Below are positions 52,547 to 60,920 of a DNA stretch of 64,000 nt, piece after piece. Below the pieces are notes generated by a model. That model did not search any database and was not told where the DNA came from. It saw only the letters and a list, made by a program, of their open reading frames with translations. The DNA comes from Pseudomonas sp. SCA2728.1_7 (GTDB lineage: Bacteria > Pseudomonadota > Gammaproteobacteria > Pseudomonadales > Pseudomonadaceae). How positions within the stretch are numbered: position 1 is the stretch's first letter; each line of letters starts with the position of its first letter. The stretch is taken from assembly GCF_018138145.1 (NCBI RefSeq), contig NZ_CP073104.1:1364001-1428000 (forward strand), read 5' to 3'. The position numbers and the translations under genes were made by a program.

Positions 52547-53653
52547 ATGACCACCACCGACACCGCCGCCCCGGCATTAAAGGAAATCTTCAACGCCGAG
52601 CGCTTGCAGCACATCGCCCGCGAAATGAGCGCCGTGTACCCGGCATTCAAGGCCAAGGCGTTTCTCAAACATGCCCAAGACGGACTCGCTGAATTATCAG
52701 TAATGCAACGCATGGCGCGTGTCAGCGAAAGCCTGCATGCCGTGTTGCCGCTGGATTACCAAGATTCCCTCGATGTATTGCGTGAACTCGCGCCAAGGCT
52801 GAACAGCGGATTCGTCAGCATGTGCCTGCCGCACTATGTCGCGAGCTACGGCGGGCATGCGTTCGACACCTCCATGGATGCGCTGAAGTACTTCACCACC
52901 TTCGGCTCCTCCGAATTCGCCATCCGCCACTTTCTGCGCAGCGACCTCGAGCGCTCGCTGGAACGGATGCACGACTGGACCCGAGACGAAAACCACCACG
53001 TTCGACGCCTCGCCAGCGAAGGCAGCCGCCCTCGCCTGCCTTGGTCGTTCCGGTTGGACGCGGTGCAGGCGGATCCGCGGTTGGCTGCCGGGATACTGGA
53101 TCGGTTGAAGGCGGATGAGAGTTTGTACGTGCGCAAGTCCGTGGCGAATCATTTGAATGATGTGACGAAAGTGCATCCGGAGTGGGTGTTGGACACGATT
53201 GAAGGTTGGTCGCTGGAGAACAAGCACACGGCCTGGATTGCCAAGCATGCTTTGAGGAGTTTGATCAAGCAGGGGGATTTGCGGGCGCTGACGGTGATTG
53301 GCGCCGGGGCGAAGGCTGAGGTTGAGTTGTTGGATGTGCGGGTTGAGCCGGCGGTGGTGAGGTTGGGGGAAGCGATTACGTTGTCGTTTGTGGTGAAGTC
53401 GACGGTGGCGCATGAGCAGCGGTTGGTGATTGATTATGCGATTGACTATGTGAAGGCGAATGGCGGGGTTTCGGGGAAGGTTTTTAAGTTGAAGACAGTG
53501 GTTTTGGCGGGGTTCGAGAGTGTGGTTGTGGGGAGGCGGCAGGTGATTAAGGATTTTACGACGCGGAAGCATTTTGTGGGGCGGCATGGGGTTCGGGTTA
53601 TGGTTAATGGGGAGGTATTGGGGAGTGCTGAGTTTGACATCGTTGCTGATTGA
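52547..53653 (+). CDS. DNA alkylation repair protein, AlkC-like (HEAT repeats)
   Basis: A 368-residue protein of the AlkC/AlkD superfamily. Helical HEAT-like repeats run over residues about 1-250, with ENHHVRRLASEGSRPRLPWS and DESLYVRKSVANHLNDVTKV as typical repeats, then a beta-rich C-terminal domain (about 265-368), as in AlkC with its immunoglobulin-like domain. It probably removes bulky or methylated purines as a glycosylase. The longer frame reaching back to 51818 is a shadow of the GST. Codon use shifts at about 53090: third positions, mixed before, become almost only G or T. Confidence 0.82.
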   Translation: MTTTDTAAPALKEIFNAERLQHIAREMSAVYPAFKAKAFLKHAQDGLAELSVMQRMARVSESLHAVLPLDYQDSLDVLRELAPRLNSGFVSMCLPHYVASYGGHAFDTSMDALKYFTTFGSSEFAIRHFLRSDLERSLERMHDWTRDENHHVRRLASEGSRPRLPWSFRLDAVQADPRLAAGILDRLKADESLYVRKSVANHLNDVTKVHPEWVLDTIEGWSLENKHTAWIAKHALRSLIKQGDLRALTVIGAGAKAEVELLDVRVEPAVVRLGEAITLSFVVKSTVAHEQRLVIDYAIDYVKANGGVSGKVFKLKTVVLAGFESVVVGRRQVIKDFTTRKHFVGRHGVRVMVNGEVLGSAEFDIVAD

Positions 53654-53959
53654 TACCGCTAATGGATTCCGCTGATCTGGCAGTATTCGGACTGATAGGG
53701 AATTACGGATGGGGCAGCTTTCGGCCAGAAGCGGACATTCGCGGCATGAAAAGCTTGGGCTTTATTACGTAAAAGGCCGCGTCCTCTAGCCCTTGACCAT
53801 TACCAAGCGTTTTCTCTGAATTTTCAGTGAAATCAGCGATAATATAATAATATGTGACGTTGCCTTCCAATGTGAGAAATACGTTGATGGCTCTTCCACA
53901 ATCACTGAAAAATACAAGCCGACAAATATAGCGCAGCCGACTTCAGAAAAAGGAATGCA
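53654..53959. other. Left edge of the AT-rich island
   Basis: GC content falls here. A 20-bp sequence GGCCAGAAGCGGACATTCGC (53723-53742) recurs with 17 of 20 matches at 59461-59480 on the other side of the island. AAAAGCTTGGGCTTT (near 53750) may form a weak transcript end. The promoter of the SIR2 gene is expected in the last 100 bp. No gene seen. Confidence 0.5.
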
Positions 53960-55492
53960 ATGAACTGCATAGATCAGCTGGACGATATTGCAAAATCCAA
54001 ACTACTTGGATCAATGTTTTCAAGAAATTATTTTTTATGGGTTGGCTCTGGATTTTCCTATAATTTTGGATATGTAAGTTGGGGTAAAGTATTAAGACTA
54101 ATCGGAAAAGAAATTGAGTACCCTCTCGATCTTGACTTAAGCAGTCCGCTCAGGGCGGCTGAACTACTATGTTCATACGCCAGAACAAAGTTGGAATGGA
54201 GCGAGTATCAGTTTAACTCTCTCGTTGCAAAATGCTTACAGGACTCCAGGAAGAAGCAAAAAGATCCTGAATGGACAGATCGATTTAGACGTTTCTCTCC
54301 TGGCATGATTGTTACAACCAATTGGGATGATCAATTGGAGAGGATTTTCGATGGCCTGATCAATGTAGTCGTTAGAAAGGACAAGTCCCCACAAATTTCA
54401 AGTAAGGGTAAAAACCTTTTAAAGATACATGGAGATGTCGGTCGTCCCGCCAGTATTGTTGTAACCCAAAGCCAGTACTTTTCTTTTCAGAGAGAAGATA
54501 CATATCTTAATAGAAAGATTTATACATTATTTTCCGAGGCATCTCCTATTTTTCTAGGTTACAGCCTAACCGATCCTAATATAAGCTTTCTGTATGATGA
54601 AGTTTATGCTCATATGGGCGAGGAAAAGCCACCAGCATACATGGTGGTACATCCAAGCGAAAGCGATCAAGTGCTCGAAGAAACGCGCCTATTATTCTCT
54701 AGTAAGAATATACATATTATCCAGGCAGAAATCGGAGAGTTTATCAATGACTTATCCGTCGAATATAAAAAATACTTAATCTCAAACAAGAGCTTTGATG
54801 AGGAGTATAAAAACATAATACCTCGACTTAATACTGTATTTGCTGACATAAACAAAAAGAAAGATGTAGAGGCCGATAACAAAATCGGCGTTTTCAAGAC
54901 CAAGGAAGCTCGACATCAAGCAATTTCAGCACTAGTCGAAATCCTCAATGATCAGAATCTCTATACAAAATTTGGTGGAAATTTGCTTGCCCCAGAAAAT
55001 CGGATGCCATATAGCATAATAGATCTGGTCGTAGGTGCTGTTATTTGGTTGGTTAACAAGGCTGGCCACCCGTCGCCTGATGTAAAGTCCAATTTCCACA
55101 GAGCAGTGCTAGATGTCTGCGCAAACACTGAGGGCGTCTGGGATTTTTATACTGCAGAAAGCCCTTTTCGGAATGTGTTGCGCATTTCCCCAGCTAAAGA
55201 TAGTGAGTTTTTTGAGGCTCGGTTAACTCATATTATTAAGGTGCTTCGTTGGTCTGCCCCATCTCAGCTAGGTAAATGTTGGTCTACCTGGAACGTGTAT
55301 CTCCGAAACTTAAACTGGTTTTCTACTTCGGATATCCTTGGGATATTAGATATTTTAGGGCAACCTAATCAAAGTCATCATCTAGAAGCGGACATGAGAT
55401 GGCTGGTTAAACTAAGAAAAAGCAAGTCATTCAACGAGGGGTGCGAAAGCAAACTGGATGAAATGATTGCAGTACTTGATGATGTCGAGTGA
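53960..55492 (+). CDS. SIR2-family (SIR2_2-type) protein, likely anti-phage
   Basis: A 510-residue protein. The N-terminal 280 residues show the SIR2 nucleotide site: VGSGFSYNFG (28-37), TTNWDDQL (119-126) with the catalytic Asn, KIHGD (155-159) with the catalytic His, and LGYSLTDPN (199-207). The C-terminal 230 residues are helical, with no recognised domain. Proteins of this class in defence islands deplete NAD+ when infection is sensed, causing abortive infection. AAGGA lies 5 nt before the ATG. Base composition is AT-rich, unlike the surroundings, as expected for a transferred gene. Confidence 0.85.
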   Translation: MNCIDQLDDIAKSKLLGSMFSRNYFLWVGSGFSYNFGYVSWGKVLRLIGKEIEYPLDLDLSSPLRAAELLCSYARTKLEWSEYQFNSLVAKCLQDSRKKQKDPEWTDRFRRFSPGMIVTTNWDDQLERIFDGLINVVVRKDKSPQISSKGKNLLKIHGDVGRPASIVVTQSQYFSFQREDTYLNRKIYTLFSEASPIFLGYSLTDPNISFLYDEVYAHMGEEKPPAYMVVHPSESDQVLEETRLLFSSKNIHIIQAEIGEFINDLSVEYKKYLISNKSFDEEYKNIIPRLNTVFADINKKKDVEADNKIGVFKTKEARHQAISALVEILNDQNLYTKFGGNLLAPENRMPYSIIDLVVGAVIWLVNKAGHPSPDVKSNFHRAVLDVCANTEGVWDFYTAESPFRNVLRISPAKDSEFFEARLTHIIKVLRWSAPSQLGKCWSTWNVYLRNLNWFSTSDILGILDILGQPNQSHHLEADMRWLVKLRKSKSFNEGCESKLDEMIAVLDDVE

Positions 55493-55742
55493 AATTAATT
55501 TCAAGGCCCGCTTTGGCCAATAGCAGTCGTTAGTGAGTAGCAGCTTACGGCCAAAAACAGTCAGTCAGATAGCGACTGCTATGCTCGTGATTCTATTTTT
55601 TGGAGGATATATTGCGACCGAATCAAAAGGGTCGAGACGTTAAAGCAAATCTGTCTATGCTAACTGAAAAATCTTGTTGCCGGTCTAAGGCGAAACACTT
55701 CCGCCTAATGTAGTATAGAGGATTGTGGAAAAGGAAAGCGAA

Positions 55743-57214
55743 ATGACTAGATGGATTCAAGAGTTCAACCAACACCCGTTCAATCATGTATGGAAGGATC
55801 TGCTGGCAGCAGTCAAATCTGTAGTCGTTGACGACGTTACTGTTGCGACTACTGTACAGGAGTTAGCAAGGTTAAAAAAGCCCTATTCTTCATTGATGGC
55901 ATATTTAGTAGTGCCGACCTTGAGCTCACACCCAAGTCAATATGGGCAAGCAGTTATAGCCAAGCAGATGCATGTTTAGGTCAAGTGCAGCATTATGACA
56001 GCAATCGGAATGTGGCGCATCTTATTCAAGCAAACGAGCATGCCGATAATCTTCTTACCTATGTTCGACCTTACATGGTACACCCTAAAGATGCAATTAA
56101 GGCATACGGTGTGGCCGTCAAAGCTTTCTCCGATCAAGTTTCAGATTACATCGGCGCCTTTCAGTCGAAAACATCGGAGACCCAATCTAACTTAGATATA
56201 TCTGTGCGCAAAGCTGTGGAGCAGGTCAGGGTAATTGAGGAGATTGAACAACGCGTAAAGAATTTTGACGCGTATCTGTTCGACGGGGTAGATGGCAACG
56301 ATCCTGCAGAGAAATTTTTTGCACGAGCGCTTTCTAATGCTGAAAGTCAACATCAATCTATAAGTGACTTGCATCAGAAGTTACTGGTTAATCCTGGCTC
56401 GGTGTCTGAAAAAATCACAAATTTCGAACAGGAAATTTCAGAGTTCAGAAATGCGCAGAATGAGTTGACCAAAGAGTCAGTATCTAAGCACAAGGATTTG
56501 GAACATTTTTATGAGCGCGTTTTTGGTCGTACTTCAGCGGATGATGATGAAATCCAAGATGACGGTTTGAAGCGAGAACTAGACCTCAGATTTGAACAGC
56601 TTGCTACTTACGAAACAGAACAAGCAACACGTCAAGAGGCACTATTTACGCGTATTGAGTCTCTACTTCCCGGCGCTACCAGTGCGGGGTTGGCCTCATC
56701 ATACAAGACTCTCAAAGATAATTTTGAGAAACCTATATCCAATTATACACGGGCCTTCTATGGAGCAATGCTTGCATTGCTGCTGGGCGGGCTAGCACTA
56801 GTTATAGATAGCTTCACGTTATGGCCGTTTCACATAGAACTTTCTAGGGCTGCAGATTGGGAGGAGATGCTCCGTACGTTGCTCACCCGCCTTCCAGTAA
56901 TAATACCAGTAGTCTGGTTTGCGATATTCTCAGCGACGCGTCGTAGCCAATATGAACGACTGCAACAAGAGTACGCACATAAAGAAGCGTTTGCATCATC
57001 ATATGAAAGCTATAAGAAACAATTGCAAGAACTTAAGATAGATGCAGATTTGTTGCAGCAAGAGTTGATCGCTAAAGCTATCGAAGCAATCGCTTTTAAT
57101 GCTTCAAAAACATTAGACGGGAAACATGAAGAAAAGCTACCCATGATGCAGCTTTTAGAGAAGGTTAATCTGGACGAGCTAAAGAAACTTCTGGAATTAG
57201 TAAGAAACAAATAG
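55743..57214 (+). CDS. Coiled-coil, two-TM protein made by a -1 frameshift (490 aa if shifted)
   Basis: The frame from ATG 55743 (AAGGA upstream) ends at 55979 after 78 residues. A -1 shift at A AAA AAG (55874-55880) continues into the frame ending at 57214, giving 490 residues. The downstream frame has no ATG, GTG or TTG between its preceding stop (55829) and 55985, so residues from 55880 onward need the shift. The joined protein reads LARLKK then ALFFIDGIF, then a long coiled coil (about 120-330), two hydrophobic segments (AMLALLLGGLALVIDSF and LPVIIPVVWFAIFS), and a final coiled coil. This could be a membrane-spanning effector. No family recognised. Confidence 0.65.
55858..55915 (+). promoter_or_regulatory. 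Candidate programmed -1 frameshift signal (dnaX-like)
   Basis: AGGAG at 55858-55862 lies 11 nt before the slippery heptamer A AAA AAG (55874-55880), read in the zero frame as AAA AAG. E. coli dnaX uses the same heptamer with a Shine-Dalgarno-like element about 10 nt upstream. Downstream only a weak 4-bp hairpin is visible (GGCA 55898-55901 with TGCC 55912-55915). Confidence 0.6.
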
Positions 57215-57340
57215 CGATTCAAGTGCACTGCTGATCTTGTCTGCGACCAAGAAAGCGCTACGCTAAAGACTCCTTACGTCGTTTTGTGGAACCGAAAAGA
57301 CAGATAAAGAGCAACCACAAGTTCATTGTTGGAGTTTTAT

Positions 57341-58305
57341 ATGACTGGCTATTTAGACTCTGTTCCTCATCCGTGGAATCGGAAGCAGATTATGGCTGCG
57401 ATGACGCACAAATTTACGGAAGTTTATCCCTCAATTCAAAGAACTCCCGGCGGTAAAATTTGGAATGATTTGAAGGGGCTGGATGATACGGTATGGATCT
57501 TCTATACAAGCATTTCCGAACTTATTGATGAAATTTGTGTTTTTGGCGAGCGAAGCAAGGATCCAGAATTCTGGAATGAAAGCAATGAAAAAACGGCAGA
57601 GCACTATACAAGAGAGGTGAAACGAAAACTTTACTATTGTACTTCCTCGCTTATGACCCTAGTAGACATCGCGAGAAACTTTGACAAAAGATATGATACA
57701 AATGGGGTAGAAAAAAAAGAGCTGAATTCTTCACCACGTCTGGATTGCACGATTTCCTACAGGATTTACGCAACTTCAATACACATTGGCGCATTGCTGA
57801 AGCCAACTGGTCAATAAACTACGACATGGAAAATGGGACGCGGACAGTTCATTTTCAGATAAGCAAGGAAGATTTGCTCGCATGGAGAAAATGGACTGCC
57901 AAGGCGAAACATTACATCCAAAGCTTAGATGGCAGTGTTGACGTGTACGAAATTCTCACAACATACAAAAAACAAGCACAAGCATATTACACATGGCACA
58001 AAGGAGTCGTGATTGAACAAAACGCGCAGTCTCTACAGCTATATTTTGAGTATACAAGGATTCATGAGGGTCTGAGGCAGTATCAGAAATGGAACATGCT
58101 TCTTTCGCATGCAAAAAATGATACAAACCCCTATCAATATTTGGCGAAATTTCTTTCAATCTCTCAAATTGAATCGGTGTTGTCTCATCCCATGCACAGT
58201 GAAAAACAGGTGGATGCTTTGATTAGGGCGGTAGACATTTATCAGATATGTGATAAAAATCTCAAAGCCAAACTTATGAAGGTGTTTTCGGTCTCCGAGC
58301 AATAA
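57341..58305 (+). CDS. HEPN-like protein made by a -1 frameshift (321 aa if shifted)
   Basis: The frame from ATG 57341 (GGAG 8 nt upstream) ends at 57817 after 158 residues. A -1 slip in the A8 run (57711-57718) joins it to the frame ending at 58305, giving 321 residues. The joined sequence has the motif R-N-F-N-T-H (R144 to H149) in FLQDLRNFNTHW, the R-x4-H signature with a polar residue after R that marks HEPN ribonucleases. It lies only in the shifted frame; the unshifted product ends with an unrelated tail (LNSSPRLDCTISYR). The downstream frame has no start codon upstream of 57745. Confidence 0.65.
57711..57718 (+). promoter_or_regulatory. A8 slippery run in the HEPN-like gene
   Basis: Zero-frame codons GAA AAA AAA GAG sit on AAAAAAAAG. 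Tandem slippage by -1 (A AAA AAA) moves ribosomes to AAA AGA GCT. No Shine-Dalgarno-like element stands at the usual distance, and only a small TGAA-TTC-TTCA hairpin follows. Confidence 0.5.
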
Positions 58306-58415
58306 ATATTTGTTTGATAACGAAGATTATCTGCACCGCTGGAGGAAGAAATAACCACTGTTGCATGGCGCGCCAGTTTTACTATTAGCTCAAATCAATG
58401 AAACAAGGGGGTTTC

Positions 58416-59159
58416 ATGAGTGAAAAATTGTCTTTAGAGCAGTTGGGAGGGCCGCCAAGTGCCTACATTTACTTTCTGTCTCTATATTCTGTGGCAACGG
58501 GAGCTCTTTATCTATGGGGTTATTGGTCGCCATTCGGTGTTAATATTCTAGAGTATGTAAACCTCACAGATATAGTGAAGTCAACAATATACCCCATCGC
58601 TTCAACCTTTGTTTTTATGGCTCTTGGAGTAATGATAGGTCAGCTGGTAGGTGTGGGGCCAGACCTACCGCCTGGCGGAGGCAGAAACAGTCCTCCAGCA
58701 CAATTTATAACGAGGCATAAACGTTTATTGATTTTTCTATATCTCGCCGGGACTTTGTTATTTGCGATTTATGGGCCAGTTGAGAAGTGGCAGGGGGCAT
58801 TGCCAGTTTTGTTCGGGGCTCCTATCGCTTTATATGCAAGCGCACGCAATGTTTTAGAACGTCAAATTCCGGCGGACGGGCCTCGGACTTTATGTTTGTT
58901 CTTGCTTGCAGTTCTGCCTTTTATCGCTTTTGGTACTGGTCAATTAAGAGCGGCTGCCGTATTGGACGGTAAAGCATTTGACTATGTAATAGATAACACT
59001 GCTATAACGCCTGATGCGCATCCCCTTCAAAGTACTCGCTTCGTTGGCCATGCTGGTGATTTCTTTTTTTTCTTAGAACCAGAAAAAATGATATTGTCGA
59101 TATCCAAATTTGAAACAGTAAAAACATTGAGGCTCGGTAGGTTCGAGCGCAAGCGGTAG
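58416..59159 (+). CDS. Polytopic membrane protein of the island
   Basis: A 247-residue protein beginning MSEKLSLEQLGGPPSAYIYF; AAGGGGG lies 5-6 nt upstream of this ATG, favouring it over the ATG at 58398. Hydrophobic segments occur at about residues 16-36, 55-78, 101-120, 126-145 and 156-175, followed by a soluble C-terminal part ending ETVKTLRLGRFERKR. No family recognised. It is the last gene of the AT-rich island on the same strand as the SIR2, coiled-coil and HEPN-like genes, and may be part of the same system or a passenger. Confidence 0.7.
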   Translation: MSEKLSLEQLGGPPSAYIYFLSLYSVATGALYLWGYWSPFGVNILEYVNLTDIVKSTIYPIASTFVFMALGVMIGQLVGVGPDLPPGGGRNSPPAQFITRHKRLLIFLYLAGTLLFAIYGPVEKWQGALPVLFGAPIALYASARNVLERQIPADGPRTLCLFLLAVLPFIAFGTGQLRAAAVLDGKAFDYVIDNTAITPDAHPLQSTRFVGHAGDFFFFLEPEKMILSISKFETVKTLRLGRFERKR

Positions 59160-59572
59160 CGAGCGCCCCGATTTGGTCTCGCAATGTGAGGGCCCGCGAG
59201 AATTACAGCGTAAATCTTCGTTTACACCCACCCGCATTCGGAAAGTTGCGAATTATATGCATCGCTAGTTTGCTGGCACAATTCATTTTGATTAAGAAAC
59301 TTGCCCTTTTCGTAGCGAAAGGCGCCCAGAATCGAACCTGCTAACCGCATTAGCCAAGCCGCTTTTTTGGTCGAGGATTTCATCTTAGTACGCAGTTGAA
59401 TGCTTGCTGAGCCGATACACATAGGAGACCGATTGTTGTTTTTTGCGAAGGGCAGCAAATGGCCGAAAGCGGACCTTCGCTGAGTTCATCATTGACGCGG
59501 TGGCTGTCAAATGTGATTCACTCCTGACAACGCCACTGAAAGCAGGCAAGAGAAGTGACTCCTACCTCTTTC
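59160..59572. other. Right edge of the island
   Basis: About 410 bp with no convincing gene. It holds the second copy of the flanking 20-mer (GGCCGAAAGCGGACCTTCGC, 59461-59480). A short T-arm-like sequence (GGTTCGATTCTGGGCGCC on the minus strand, about 59320-59340) hints at a decayed tRNA-associated site, but the stem pairs poorly. Confidence 0.45.
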
Positions 59573-60229
59573 CTACCAACTTCCATACGGAATGCCGTAC
59601 TTTTCGACGTATCGTTTAGCCTTCTCACTTACCGGATAGGCATAACGACCACCGTGCTTCCCTTGTTCCGGCCCCAGAGGCTCTATCTCTCCTTGACCGC
59701 GAGAAATCTCAACCGGATTTCGACATGAATCTCTAACCCATGTTTTGAGCACGCCGCCAGGAGCGAGACCCACATAGAGCGACGCCATAAACCGAGCGGT
59801 TTTCTCCGGTGTTTCCGGGCAACGCTGGTGCGTTGACTTCAACATCAGTTGCCTGCCCTCCTCCGGAATTTCGATGAAACCTTGGTAGGTTTTTTGCTCT
59901 GTTATGGATTGCCAGCGGACAAAGATCTGTTTTGGAAGATCAGCGCCCGTCACAGGTCTCCCGGTACCCGATACTTTCCCCCAACCACGAGCAGACTCTG
60001 TGCGGATATCGGGCTCACCGCTAGCAGCAGTGCTCTTGCCAGCGCGAAAGAAAATTCTGTTATTGATGTCTTGAACGGAGCTGTCTTCTACCCAGACCTT
60101 CATGTAATTCGGCTCAACGAACACTAACTCCCACCATGGATATTTAGGGTCATTTTCGCCGGTTTCGGTGCCTCCGATTTGGCAGCCAGATATCAATAAA
60201 GCGCCCAGCAGCGCAATCCTTGCGTTCAT
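59573..60229 (-). CDS. DUF2931 lipoprotein, putative T6SS immunity protein (copy 2)
   Basis: A 218-residue lipoprotein: ARIALLGALLISGCQIGG is a signal with lipobox I-S-G-C. The DUF2931 domain shows WWELVFVEPNYMKVWVED, FVRWQSITEQKTYQGFIEIP and the C-terminal RYAYPVSEKAKRYVEKYGIP. It closely resembles the next gene upstream in every segment and is its tandem duplicate. DUF2931 proteins are found beside DUF2235 lipase effectors as periplasmic immunity proteins. It is third in the effector operon, 31 bp after the first copy. Confidence 0.85.
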   Translation of the reverse strand: MNARIALLGALLISGCQIGGTETGENDPKYPWWELVFVEPNYMKVWVEDSSVQDINNRIFFRAGKSTAASGEPDIRTESARGWGKVSGTGRPVTGADLPKQIFVRWQSITEQKTYQGFIEIPEEGRQLMLKSTHQRCPETPEKTARFMASLYVGLAPGGVLKTWVRDSCRNPVEISRGQGEIEPLGPEQGKHGGRYAYPVSEKAKRYVEKYGIPYGSW

Positions 60230-60260
60230 TACAAAAGATCCATTCAGTTAAGTGTCACGG

Positions 60261-60920
60261 CTACCAACTTCCGTACGGAATGCCATATTTGTCTATATAC
60301 CGCTTGGCCTTTTCACTCACCGGATAAGCGTAACGCCCTTCGTTCTTACCTTGGCTCGGCCCCAGTGGTTCAATTTCTGCCTGCGCTCGAGCGACTTTGA
60401 CCGGGTGGTGGCAAGAGTCTCTTACCCAAACCTGCACAACACCACCGGGGGCCAACCCTAGATAAACCGACGCCATAAATCTCGCTTCCTGATCAGGCGT
60501 CTGCGGGCAACGTTGATTGACGGACGCCACCATCAACTGCCTGGCTTCCTCTGGGATTTCTACCCATGCCTGCCACGTTTTCTGTTCGACAATCGATTGC
60601 CAACGGACCCAGATGCGAACAGGTAAATCTGCTCCCACCACTCTCCTCCCGCTGCCGCCTACCCCACCTGTCCAACCTCGGGCGGACTCCGTTCCATCTT
60701 CAGGCTCACCCCCCGCAGCGGTGCCGCCGCCGGTTTTGTAGAAAATCCTTCCTTTAATGTCTTGAACAGAACTGTTCTCTACCCAGACCTTCATGTAGTC
60801 CGGCTCGGTAAACGCCAACTCCCACCACTCGGATTTCGGGTCATTTTTTGCTGAAAGTGGATCTGCAGACTGGCACCCAGTAATGAACAGCGCGCATAGC
60901 AGGGTAAAAAGTAGTTTCAT
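60261..60920 (-). CDS. DUF2931 lipoprotein, putative T6SS immunity protein (copy 1)
   Basis: A 219-residue lipoprotein starting MKLLFTLLCALFITGCQSAD, lipobox I-T-G-C. The DUF2931 core WWELAFTEPDYMKVWVEN, RWQSIVEQKTWQAWVEIPEE and the ending YAYPVSEKAKRYIDKYGIP match copy 2. The ATG shares one base with the TGA of the DUF2235 gene, so the effector and this protein are made together. It would sit in the periplasm and neutralise the phospholipase delivered by sister cells. Confidence 0.87.
   Translation of the reverse strand: MKLLFTLLCALFITGCQSADPLSAKNDPKSEWWELAFTEPDYMKVWVENSSVQDIKGRIFYKTGGGTAAGGEPEDGTESARGWTGGVGGSGRRVVGADLPVRIWVRWQSIVEQKTWQAWVEIPEEARQLMVASVNQRCPQTPDQEARFMASVYLGLAPGGVVQVWVRDSCHHPVKVARAQAEIEPLGPSQGKNEGRYAYPVSEKAKRYIDKYGIPYGSW

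Noticed and set aside
59320..59340. Possible tRNA 3' end (GGTTCGATTC on the minus strand) as an attachment site
   Set aside because: The T-stem pairs poorly and no other tRNA arms are present.
59222..59458. 78-codon minus-strand frame in the right edge of the island
   Set aside because: No ribosome site, no signature, and it crosses repeat-like sequence; not reported as a gene.
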